Shown here piece by piece: positions 13,291 through 23,999 of a DNA stretch of 64,000 nt (within the stretch, counting starts at the first letter, position 1; each line of letters opens with the position of its first letter). The stretch is taken from positions 23,646,513 through 23,710,512 of the forward strand of contig CM034547.1 of assembly GCA_020055645.1 (NCBI GenBank), given 5' to 3'. The translations under genes and the position numbers were made by a program. This DNA is from Tomocerus qinae (Eukaryota > Arthropoda > Collembola > Entomobryomorpha > Tomoceridae). Below the pieces are notes generated by a model. It was not told the DNA's origin, did no database searches, and was given only the letters and a program-made list of their open reading frames with translations.

Positions 13291-13656
13291 GTGTTCAAAT
13301 ATGCCAAAAAAGTTTTAAGAACAAGAACCAAAGGGATGATAAGGATTATTTATGCCTTAGCGATAAATAGTTGTTTATGTGTAGCATATGTTTGTATAGT
13401 AATGCAAGGTCTTATTAGTATGGACTACGTAGCATGGTATGCAATGACTGTGATAGCAAGTTTGTTTGCAATCTCACAATGTATTTATGAAACAATTTTT
13501 GGAGAAAAAAATATGTTATCGAAAGCAGTCAAGATGAAGGAATTCCTGGAGTCAAATCGAAGTTTATCAACGGAATTTTTGGGTGAAAATTCATTGATTT
13601 ATCTTATCAATGTCTTATTGATTAGTCCATGTCAGTTTCCCACAGAGTTGCGATGA
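13291..13656 (+). CDS. Hypothetical 121-codon membrane-like ORF (doubtful)
   Basis: An open frame of 121 codons begins with a basic segment (MFKYAKKVLRTRTKG). It has two hydrophobic stretches, at about residues 17-42 and 47-65, followed by a mixed charged region (EKNMLSKAVKMKEFLESNR). The look is that of a small two-helix membrane protein or one exon of a receptor-like protein. No family was recognised, and no splice partners or poly(A) context were identified. In sequence this AT-rich, one or two open frames of this length are expected by chance over 64 kb, so it is listed only as a candidate. Confidence 0.2.
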   Translation: MFKYAKKVLRTRTKGMIRIIYALAINSCLCVAYVCIVMQGLISMDYVAWYAMTVIASLFAISQCIYETIFGEKNMLSKAVKMKEFLESNRSLSTEFLGENSLIYLINVLLISPCQFPTELR

Positions 13657-16600
13657 AATGTTAACGCTCCTTATGCTTATCAAATATTTACTTGTAAGAA
13701 ATTATGTTTACTCGCGTTTCTGTGTGACTTGATTATAGCTGATTTGATTAGTGGGCATAAGGATAAGGAAAGAATATGTAATAATACAAATACAGTATAG
13801 GAATTAGTACTTATATAGTAATTATTCTTTACTGTATTCTGAGTGGTTTATCAGTCTATTAAGTGCAGGTTCGTAATATACAATCATTTCCCTAATGAGT
13901 AGTTGCACATAGTACAAATGAATAATATATAAGTAGAGATAAGATTTGTGTATTCAGAGTTCGTTGACAATCGATATGCGACCGAGCAACTAATTTCCAG
14001 AGTACTTTACCGTACATGGGAAACAAATGATATGTTATTCCAGCAGACATACACTCTACATAATAATTTTCGTACCAAAGAGCGTCCCTAATATTGTAAG
14101 TGCAGAATGTCCAGTTTTGTAAAATAAACAGCATGGTAAATAATATTTTTATTTCAGTGTGCATTACAAAGAAGAAGGTGAGGCACGGGCATGGAAATAA
14201 AGTAAAGCAGGCACCTTTTAAGTTTTGTGTACCTTGACAGTGATAAGATAAGGCAAACATAATGGGAGTATGATTACAGGTGTATTCGTTATCATGCCGT
14301 GATTGATTATCCATGTATTCCTATTGTAATCACGATCATTTGCATTTTTGATGAGTCAGTGAAAACCCGGGATGGAGAGACGCAGAGGTAATGTATGTAA
14401 CAATAAGTCCTTTATCTATAAGTATATTAGGTACCCTAACCTAAAAACAGAATTGCTTATCTGGGATGATACACTCTCTAGCATATTGGTAAGTCCTTAT
14501 AACTGCACTAAGGAAGGAAAACTTTCTATTATTTACAATGGATCATTTCAGCTGACTCCCACATGACTACAAATCTAATGTATGGATTTATATATTAAAT
14601 CCTCTAGTTTAAACTACTAAAACCTTTCAAAGTTTCATTCCTCCATGCCGACTCTGATATCCATTAAAGTATATGATGTTCTTTTGTGCGAAGCATTGTA
14701 TTACGGTGTAATGCATTAAAGTTTCACTCTATTCATTATTCGTCAACAACCAACTCACATCTGATTTGATTTGATGAACAATGGTGATATAACAGATGCC
14801 CATTACGTCACTATACCGCACTTATAAACGTGCTAATATCATTCCGATGTCACTATGTCACACAAGTCGTTTTGACTCTGAGTCCGTAAACAAGTCATAG
14901 CGGTGTAACGATGATTCTATTGGGATGTCGTAATAAAATCCATAAATAGGATGATATGCGAGCCTAGGAGTGAGGGTCCGTGTTAAAAGCATTGGAAATG
15001 TGATTAAATAGGGGGCATTTATTTGATTTTAATGCATGATCCAACTGTGAATTAAGCAGGCCCAGGATAATAAGTAAGTGCAACATGCGATCACCAAAGT
15101 TCCTCGCTATACACACATGGCAGAGGTGCTCTATTTAATACCTATCTGCAAAGCGTGTATCTATTCATAAGTGAGATCCAGTTAAAAGAAAGGAGAGTCT
15201 CATTTAAGCACCTATTAACGCGAACAATCTAAATTACTGGATAGAGAGCAACATGCATAGCGAAATGTATAGGTGGGTAATAAATGAGTACAGTGCTCTG
15301 TAGTTGAAAGTATATGTTAGCTCATTGCTCATGGCGTGGCATCCAACTGCTAAAACAGTTTAATTTTTTTCAATCCGAGAAATAATCCACGGGAAAAAGG
15401 GCTAAGACAACTAATACAATCGAAAACAAGAACGGCCAGTCGTTATAGTTCTATACACTCTACACACTTATGCAAGGCACTACTATATAGACACGAAACA
15501 TGAGTTACTTGAACCTGTAATTACTGAAATCCAACCTGACATATTGATAATAAAGATGAGCTCGAACAAGAAGCCTTGCATGTTAAGATCATTTGAGAAC
15601 ATGTGTCTAAAATCATATCGATACATGCATCTTAAATATTTCTGAGCACACAAACGATTTTTTATTCTAAAGACAAACATGAGTGAAGGCGATTGGATTC
15701 AAAGCACAGGGAAAACATAGTAGGACATGCATAGGTAAATAGACACCATATCCTATGCTCTACTATTACAACTAAAATCTCAACAACTAATATGATGTGT
15801 AGTAGACTTGTATACACCTTACGTAGTTTGTAGTGATATTGTTCAAACATAATGTACTCTTGTATCTGTGGTAGGCAGTGTATTATATTTCTCTTACCAC
15901 AAGAAGCTCGATAAAATGATGAATGTCATTCATGGAAGCATAAATTCTGTCGAACAAACTTTTTCAATGTTGTACAACGTAAATAAATGAGATACCATAT
16001 CCTAGTGGTGAATGTTCTCAAAACCGTCGCAAAAAATCATATCTGTCTATTATGTATACATGAGCCAAAAGCTCTTTAAGCTCATCATCATAATATTATG
16101 TGTATCTGTTTGTTTATGTACCTTTTACGATGGATATTTTATGTAGTTCACCCATTAGACCCATTAGTGTATATTCAGTAATTCCTTTCAAAGATTCTTT
16201 AAGTGCATGCACTAATTTCCGTGTTATCTACGTTCTTCAATTTCGACAAATTTTGATTTTCTCGGTTGTTGAAATGTATTGAAATGTCTGCATTCGTATT
16301 TCATTAGAGTGAAAAAGGGAAGAAAAGGTCATTGGTTGTCTTAAGTTGTCTAAGTTTGTCGTTGTGTGTCGTAAGTCGATCGGTGTATCAATGTATCAAT
16401 GTTTTCCTTCATACGCTACAGATATGGATTATGTAAGTCTTATGTTGTGGGTTAGGTAGACAGGAAAAGATAGATGTGGAAAAGTGAGACTGAAAGAAAG
16501 TGAAATATCGTATCCGATGCCTAAGTAAGTATCTGTGTTGGTATGTTTAGTTGGCATTATTGGTGGTACGTATCTATGGTAAGCTAAGTATGTTATGTTA

Positions 16601-16740
16601 TCCATATCATACATTAGACATTGCTCAACAAGAGACAAAGTTACAAGTCAGCGTATAAGATTCCATGTCTGGGGTAATGGTGAGACTTGTTGATGTAGGG
16701 ATAAGGGCTGGCCAACTGAGGGATGAAATGAGTAAAGGAG
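13657..16740. other. Gene-free stretch
   Basis: Nothing firm. The 140-codon minus frame at 13892-14314 is Cys/Phe/His-rich with no domain and is treated as chance. From about 16430 to 16750 the + strand is strongly G-rich and C-poor (about 23 G to 5 C in the line at 16681), leading into the island at 16.75 kb. Confidence 0.5.
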
Positions 16741-16747
16741 GATTAAT

Positions 16748-16925
16748 AAATCACTCGCAGGCGCCAGAGCGGACACCGGAAACCTAAAGTCCCGGGTGAC
16801 AACGTCGGCTCAGCTTCCTCACAGCTGGAAAAACTCAAGTGTGATCTGCCTTGGCTCTGACTCCCTGGTTTCTTTAGGCTATATGACAAGCCCATCATGC
16901 CAGGCCCAAGCCAAGTCTCACATCG
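16748..16925. promoter_or_regulatory. GC-rich island at a skew switch
   Basis: About 180 bases that are clearly GC-richer than the flanks, with a GGCGCC palindrome at 16760-16765, CCCGGG, CAGCTG and several CpGs. The + strand is G-rich to the left and C-rich to the right. Both strands are open for about 50-70 codons across it (plus frame ending at 17005, and a minus frame from about 16901 of 49 codons), but neither product resembles a known family. It resembles the Iroquois 5' island in composition and may be a promoter of an unrecognised transcript or a conserved regulatory element. Confidence 0.35.
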
Positions 16926-17502
16926 TTAAATTACTCACATGCACCATACATAATTCTTACATTACAATCAACTCCACTAAACCTACACATATTGATACTT
17001 TGTAAGACACGAGAAGATACAATAGAGAATCTTTGTCTTCTCCGAATTATATAGACTGTCTGCAAATCAGTCACATTCATATAACTAACTCTATCTATAT
17101 ACACTATAACATTCTCCTTAGTAAGTATATTCAAATGGGTTGTTATCTCTAATAGGCAAACCAGTACTATAGAGTATTATTTATATGTACATAGTTGTAA
17201 ATGGAGTGCATTGTGATGAGAATTAGTTTAGGCTTACATTACATGCGTTATATTCCGGGGGAAGAGCGTAAGTATTAGTTAAGTGACTTCTGTACATAGA
17301 TACATACGTTTAAGTTATGTAACTTCTCTGGAGAGAGTCTCAACGAAACGAAGCAGTCAACTTAAGTCAACTTCAACTCTCAAATTGAGTGTCATTTGAA
17401 ATTGGAGCTGTCTTGTCACTAACCATGCATTCTATTACATCCACCTAATTACTACACTCACACCACACCATACCACACTAATGTAACAGTAGAGAACAAG
17501 TA

Positions 17503-18505
17503 TATATGTCGTAGACTGGGAGGGAAAGGTGACTGGGAGGGATATAATATCCCTCTCCGACTAGACTGGGTGGGATAGCTCTGTACCGCTAGCGGTACCG
17601 AACCATGAGGTTTCCGACTGGGAGGGATAGGTTGTAAAAGATTGATATAAATGATCCTATGTGAATAAGTGCCACAACTATCGCAGATTTTAGGTTACTC
17701 TTACATGTTTTATTCATTGTAATCATTATTTTCTATAATATTCATAAATGTTAACTATATTGTACATTTTGCATCAGTCATAATTAAATCATAAATTATT
17801 ATTATCGTAGATTTTAGGTTACTCTTACATTTTTGATTCATTGTAATCATTATTTTAATCATTATTTTATTATTTTCATTGAAAAGCTATCTTATTAATC
17901 GGCAACAACAAAGAAAAAAAGAATGAAAAAAGAATGATATTCACTGTGGTACTAAATGCCACAACGGCAGCAGCAGTTCCTGCAAAAATTTAGAAAATTG
18001 AACTCCTGGCTTTGGAAAAAATATAAATTAATAATAATTATAGCAGCGTAACATACTTAACTATTTGACTGTCAATCTTGAATGAATAATTTATGATTTA
18101 ATTATGACTGATACAAAAGTGAAATATACTTAATATTTATGCATATTATAGAAAATAATGATTACAATGAATCAAAAATGTAAGAGTAACCTAAAATCTA
18201 CGATAATAATAATTTATGATTTAATTATGACTGATGCAAAATGTACAATATAGTTAACATTTATGAATATTATAGAAAATAATGATTACAATGAATAAAA
18301 CATGTAAGAGTAACCTAAAATCTGCGATAGTTGTGGCACTTATACACATAGGATCATTTATATCAATCTTTTACAACCTATCCCTCCCAGTCGGAAACCT
18401 CATGGTTCGGTACCGCTAGCGGTACAGAGCTATCCCACCCAGTCTAGTCGGAGAGGGATATTATATCCCTCCCAGTCACCTTTCCCTCCCAGTCTACGAC
18501 ATATA
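17503..18505. mobile_element. Near-perfect foldback (long inverted repeat) element
   Basis: About 1003 bases with inverted arms of roughly 370-380 bp each (left from 17503, right ending 18505), starting TATATGTCGTAGACTGGG. By eye only one mismatch separates the arms (near 17670 / 18340). Each arm carries TGGGAGGGA repeats, smaller palindromes (a 16-base one at 17583-17598 and GGGATATAATATCCC), and then about 130 bp units beginning TTTTAGGTTACTCTTACAT; the right arm contains two units, the left one and a half. The middle is AT-rich and does not code. This is a non-autonomous DNA element of foldback type, recently inserted or kept uniform by gene conversion. Flanks are TA-rich, so the target duplication (TA or TATA) cannot be fixed. 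Confidence 0.85.
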
Positions 18506-18874
18506 CATCCTCTCTGTAAATAATGAGTGCTATGTGAAACTATGTCTTCCTATCTCTTTATAGGTACAAGCAGTATACTACATGTTGTACTATGATATGT
18601 AGTGTGGCTAGTTCTACATGGCTCACAATATGATACGAATTGTCTGTGCATCTCCTACTTCATTTTTATAAAGGCAAAAAGAGCTTCGGAGTTTATTTTA
18701 TGGCTGGTAAATGATAAATAAGGTGCTTGGTTAATAGACAAAGCGAGCTCTTAAAACAAAACGAGTTTATTGATAGAGCTAAACTGTGCAGGGGCATAAT
18801 AATATGACTACTGATATCACACTTCGTATATTTACCTAAATAAACAGGTACAGGCTATACATGCAGAACATATG

Positions 18875-18894
18875 GAGAGAGAGAGAGAGAGAAG
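18875..18894 (+). repeat. (GA)n microsatellite
   Basis: A perfect GA dinucleotide run of about 20 bases within an otherwise G-rich stretch of the + strand. Confidence 0.9.
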
Positions 18895-19399
18895 GCTGAT
18901 AAGCTGTGTTTCTAGTTAGTTTTAGTGATAGTAGTATGATGTACTATGATAGATAAGTAGGGAGAATTTGAAAAAGTAGGATTTGGGCTTTGTTAGAAGG
19001 AAAAGAGAAAATGTAGGATGAGACAGGAGAGTGGACAGAAAAGAGGAGAACTAATAAAAAAGGAACACGAGAGTAAGACAAGTGAAGTGAAGATTCGACT
19101 GAAAGAGAGACTAGCGAGGTAGACAGTTAAATCAGTTGATGGACTCAAATGGAGTCCATTTTGTCACCGAAAGGGGAAGATCAACTGCTAATGCTGACAT
19201 TATTTTTCATTAGAATTCTTTTGTCTTTTAGTTGTGCTTTTCCTTGTCATGTCGTGCCTATAAACTTTTGTTTGACAGGGCGATAGGTTCCTTTCGTTTA
19301 TTTGATGATGGTTCGTTTGTCATGCCAGAGTGTAACACCGTATTAGATACAAGTCTCGTCCATGAACAGAGTCCAGTTTTCCAGACGTTTCTTTTCCAA

Positions 19400-20110
19400 G
19401 ATGTTCTTTTTCACATCACTTGACTTGACGGACTTTGAGTTGAGTTGACTGGGACGAGGACGGGCTCCTTTTTCTTTACGGACTTTCGTGCCATGGTTTG
19501 ACATAATGGCGCCTTAATGAAATCAGTTGTGTGATCATCATTGTCTGCCAGCAATATAAGTGTTCTATAATCCGGTTTTCGGATCGGTGAGCCAAACCAA
19601 TTGGAAATGAAGAAAAGTCGACTCCAACACCCAACAAAGCCCTCTGGGTAAGTAGCTAAGTAGTTTCCATAATATAATTCCTATAACTGTCTATTGTAAT
19701 GAAACATTAAAGACAATGACTGGATTGGACTAAACTGGACCCTAGCCTTATCTTTTTCAAAGGATGTATTATGTGAGCCTATCTCTGTGGTATTATTAAT
19801 ACGTGTGTGTGTTGTTACATTAGATTTACACTTTGAACAATTTAAGTTAAAACAACGGGCAATAATAATGTTAAACGAAGACATTGGAAAACCAAGTTCA
19901 GACAATTTTAATAGATATTATATTGTTGTGTCTAGGGTTGTCTATATATTCATATAGTGCGAGGATGAACTTCTTGGAGCAAGTCTTTAGCCAAGTTAGT
20001 GCGTGGCGCCGTCCGTCCATGGTGACAAGCCCGAAGAGTATAGGTATATATGATACCTGTTAAAGAGTCGAATTTCTCTAGGTGGGACAATCAGGCGCCT
20101 CTCGGAGTCA
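19400..20110. promoter_or_regulatory. GC-rich islands with three GGCGCC sites at a skew switch
   Basis: Two GC-richer patches (about 19400-19660 and 19960-20110) contain GGCGCC at 19508-19513, 20005-20010 and 20094-20099. To the left (18950-19190) the + strand is G-rich; to the right (20180-20340) it is C-rich. On the minus strand an ATG at about 19493 in a strong context (AAACCATGG) opens a short basic frame (MARKSVKKKEPVLVPVNSTQ and on to a stop after 27 codons). On the + strand the start of a possible spliced frame lies at 19607. These are hints of divergent transcription, not established genes. Confidence 0.3.
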
Positions 20111-22812
20111 AATGTCAAGACATTCTTGGGACGTTAATTGGTCTGCTCAATCATTTCCTAATAGGGGGTGGAGGAACACCAGCCATTCTCTCAACTCAAC
20201 TTTACTTTTATACTGCTCCATTATCCTTTAGGAAACTTACCTCTTTATGGCCTCGTAAACTACATTTACACTTCACTATTTCACTAATACTCGCTCCTTC
20301 CACTTCTTATAGGGACTACTGACTCCTCTCCGTTTTCCAGGCAAGACATGCATTTTACATAAGTTATATCTAGACTTGAACGATTAGTTATTTTGCCTGA
20401 TTGAACCAAAGTGCGTAAAATGGGCTACTAGTCTATGTACTACGAGGCTTAAATATCTATTCCTCCAAATCCACAATAATATATGACGAAATTAGACCGA
20501 AAACGAATTTTACATAAATGTATTGATTTTCTCTGTCAAAATAATGAGTACTTAAAACTTTTCTCCCTTTTGCCAACATAAATCTGCTACAAAATACGTA
20601 GGCATACATGTCTGACTACGTAGACATTCGTTTTGTAGCTACTTAAAAGTTTTGGGTCTCATTTCTCTAGGTATCGACTACGTAGCTACGTGCCCCACTA
20701 GTTACACTTTGTATTTTGTATACGCGGATTGAGAGACAGAACGACTCGAACACTCCACTCCTATAAATGTAGCTTCTAGTACGTTGTTAATTTACATGCT
20801 AATTGTTACCAGTTGGAAAACTGCAACTCGACATGTTTTACTTTTCTCTGACTTTCAGCTGATAACCACTACTAGGGAGAATGTAGTACGTACATAACGT
20901 ACACTACAGATTGCGATAACATTTAATTGCTTTCTAACATTTTCAGAGTAGAGCTAATCGTAAGCACACTAACTACGTATATAAACACCTGAATAAAGTT
21001 TCTTAGCATTTTAGGTACCTAGTAGATCCTACCTCTAACTTTATAGCATTAAAGTGTAATAGAAAGAGGAGAAGTAGATAGCTTTGCGCATATAAATAAT
21101 TGTGAGTGTGTCGTATCATAGTCCGGGTGGTTATTGATAGCATGTTACATAGCAATGTACTACACACAAGTAACAATAAATGAAGTGAACAATACAATAA
21201 GAGTCAATGCTATCTTTATTTACGAGTTGCTAACCATTTAGTTGGCGTACATGCATTATGTCATAATCCATGCATGTTCAAAGTCCATAAGCATTCACTC
21301 TCATTATTCATTGACCATTACATATATCAATCAGCAATTCTACTCAAAAGTAATGATAGGGAAAATCATTATTATTCATCCACAATAAATGCTTTTTTAG
21401 TTTGCAATTTATGAAACATCTGTAAAGGTCGAGAGAAATTGGAAAAGAAAACTGACTTAAATTCTTTTGAGAACGATTATCTAAAGCTGGCTATTACGTC
21501 CTGAGTTTACAATTCATTCTTTCATTTTTCATTGGATATGATATTTAATAAGTGTAATGTGTTTGTGTATACCTACCGAAATGGTCTTTGAGATTGCACA
21601 GGTACCTGCAAAAGCATTATGCATTAGAATTATTATTATGATTATTGGTTCTTCCTGCCCCTTTCTTCTGCATGATGTAACGTGAACCAGACCAAACCTA
21701 ACAATTTATTAAGTATTTAACTATGTCAGGCCAAGTCCCGAAAGCAATGAGCAGTTGATAATATACGATATAGTAATGTCGGTGTGGTTATTGTGTTTCT
21801 AATGTATTGCAGTCTCGCTAGTAAGTAAATGCGTAATATTTAGTGATGGACCTGGGTAGAAAATTAAAAGGTAAAACAACGTAGTACATAAAATTATACA
21901 GATGTGTTATGGGGGAATTCCAGGATATACATTCATAACGTAATAATGATATGCAATGTCAAAATAAGTTGAGCACTTATTGCTCAGCTTACCCTCCTTA
22001 GTACCGTAAACAGATCTTAAAAACGACTTGAGAGGAGTGAGACGAGTGTTGTGTTGATCTGACTGATTGTGAGAGATAAAGCTAAGACGGTGAGCCAAAC
22101 ATTCACATCACATCGTGGAAAAGATGGAGCAAGTGAACATTAAAGGTAATGGAATGGAGGCAATAAGACAAGAGAAGGATTGAGCATTGTCTTATATTAT
22201 AATAATAAAATAAATATCTATGAATGTAGGTACTAGAAGTACTCATGTTTTATACGAGTCGTAATAGATAGTTAGTACATACTTACACACTCACACTACA
22301 TGCATACACGTATGTGGAGTACCATCTCAGTCAGACACTCTCTATTAGTTGGGATGAAAAAAGGAAAAAGTATTTAGTAGTATGTACATGTAGATATGCA
22401 ATGACGGTTTAGATGTCTTCCTGAGCTATGACTGTCTGTGTGAGAGTCTATAACACTAACTCGTCGTCGTCCTCATACTTATTAGTTCTTAGGTGCTGTG
22501 TGGACGGCAGCCAAAAGGAGACGAAGGCGAACGAGTGGAAATACAATAAAAAAGTTAGAAGAGAGCGAGAGAAAAGTATAAAATGAGGGAGATTAGTATG
22601 CATATGAGTGAGTGCTAATAACCATGTAAGTAACTCATACAGAATTGGACCATTACTGTTTATGTTCAAGTGTTAAATGAGAAGGGTCATTTGGGTGGTC
22701 AACTATCATCAACATGATTCTTCTCTCCTCAGCATTTTATGGCGGCTCCGGCCACAAACGATATCCTCCTCTGACTCTACTCCGACGTCTTTTATGCATA
22801 TCAAAATGCTAA
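19607..22812 (+). CDS. Candidate small three-exon transcript (speculative)
   Basis: Three short open segments join in frame across GT-AG sites. The first is 19607-19647 (ATG, then KKSRLQHPTKPS, donor GGGTAAGTAG, phase 2). The second is 19958-20043 (acceptor ATATAG; MNFLEQVFSQVSAWRRPSMV..., donor GGTATATA, phase 1). The third is 22733-22812 (acceptor TTCTCTCCTCAG, to a TAA). Together they make a 68-residue product with no recognised domain. All phases agree, but with short exons and free choice of sites this can happen by chance, and the G-rich sequence just left of 22.73 kb does not fit the skew expected of a + transcript. Read it as a lead only; a non-coding RNA is equally possible. Confidence 0.15.
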
Positions 22813-23160
22813 TGCCTTCAACTCTGTGTTAAAAACAGTGTAACATTTAACTATCTACTGTTTTTGCCTCATTCGACACAACAGCACAACATAACACAAC
22901 GTCCTAGTACCATTACTACCCTTAATCCAACTACCAGTGTACACTTATACCGTATTGTCCACAATTATCCTCCTTCGGAAATTAATTGCGGTTTCCCACA
23001 ATTAGTGACTGGTCACCAAATTAACATGAATATGTATTAAAATAACTCCAATACCTCTCTGTGTTATCCTGGAATTGTGGGAAACGTCTACAAACAGAAA
23101 ATTATATATTATCTCTAAAGTTATATATTTCTTTTGGGAGGACACATTTTTACAGTAAAC
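22700..23160. other. Skew switch and small hairpin
   Basis: A short GC-rich patch (22738-22800) sits where the + strand turns from G-rich (line at 22561: about 19 G, 3 C) to C-rich (line at 22861: about 20 C, 5 G). Just right of it, 22989-23003 and 23073-23086 form an inverted repeat of 14-15 bases (core TTTCCCACAATT) with a spacer of about 70 bases. Function unknown. Confidence 0.35.
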
Positions 23161-23950
23161 CACGGAAGCAGCAAAAACACCTTGGATCAACATTTGGGTT
23201 ACGCACTTGTGCATAGCCCATTTTGAGGATAACGATTTTGTACAGCTACTAGCTGCAGACATAGCACAATGTACTACAAAAATGCTGAAGTAAGTAGCGA
23301 CTGCATATTGCCCCATTTTTCATCAATATTACTAAACGATACGGACATTTATACAAGAATACCGACAGAATTCTATGCGCATGTTCCACTTTATGTTTAT
23401 CTAATAGTAAAGAGATACCAGCGCAGCTGAAACCTAGAACGTACAGCATGCTAGGAAAGTTTTGAAATAACTGTTTTAAAGCAAAGAAATAGATGCATTA
23501 GTCGAATCCGGAATTTCAATAACGGCTTTTATATAGAGGATGTAATACTGCGCCCTGTGCCTGTGAATATCGGTATGTTAAGTACTCCGTGATGGTCCTT
23601 CGAATTCATGTACAGTGCACAGTCGCTGTATATTTACATACGGCAGGAAAGATAACGTAACAAAATTTAAAGGGCCAACAGACAAAACTAAACAAGATTT
23701 CATATATTCTCTAGCTGCAGACCTAGCACAATTTGCTACAAAAATTTTGAAATAAATAAAGCACAATATCCGATTTGGCTGAACTTCCCGGCCTAACAGA
23801 CTATTGTTTATATTTAAAACGCATTGTCCTTTTCAGCGACTGCGCATTGAATTGAATTTCATCGATATACAAAACGATACGAACATACATACAAACATTT
23901 ATATAAGAATACCGACAGAATTCCTTGCGCATTTCTTGGTTGGTAGAAGA
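23150..23950. repeat. Diverged direct duplication, family unknown
   Basis: Two related copies, about 23160-23395 and 23680-23945, lie in the same orientation. They share AGCTGCAGAC, TAGCACAAT, CTACAAAAAT and AAGAATACCGACAGAATTC blocks, separated by unequal insertions. On the minus strand the shared part can be read as FxIFVxxCAxSAAxxxxKS in both copies, which may be a remnant of a coding repeat or simple conservation of the DNA. A probable old repeat with local duplication. The stretch around it has no other recognisable feature. Confidence 0.5.
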
Positions 23951-23999
23951 GTGGACTTGCGCATTACATTAGTCACAGGACAATTAATTACACACATGC

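Noticed and set aside
13892-14314. 140-codon open frame on the minus strand
   Set aside because: Cys/Phe/His-rich, no domain, no supporting context.
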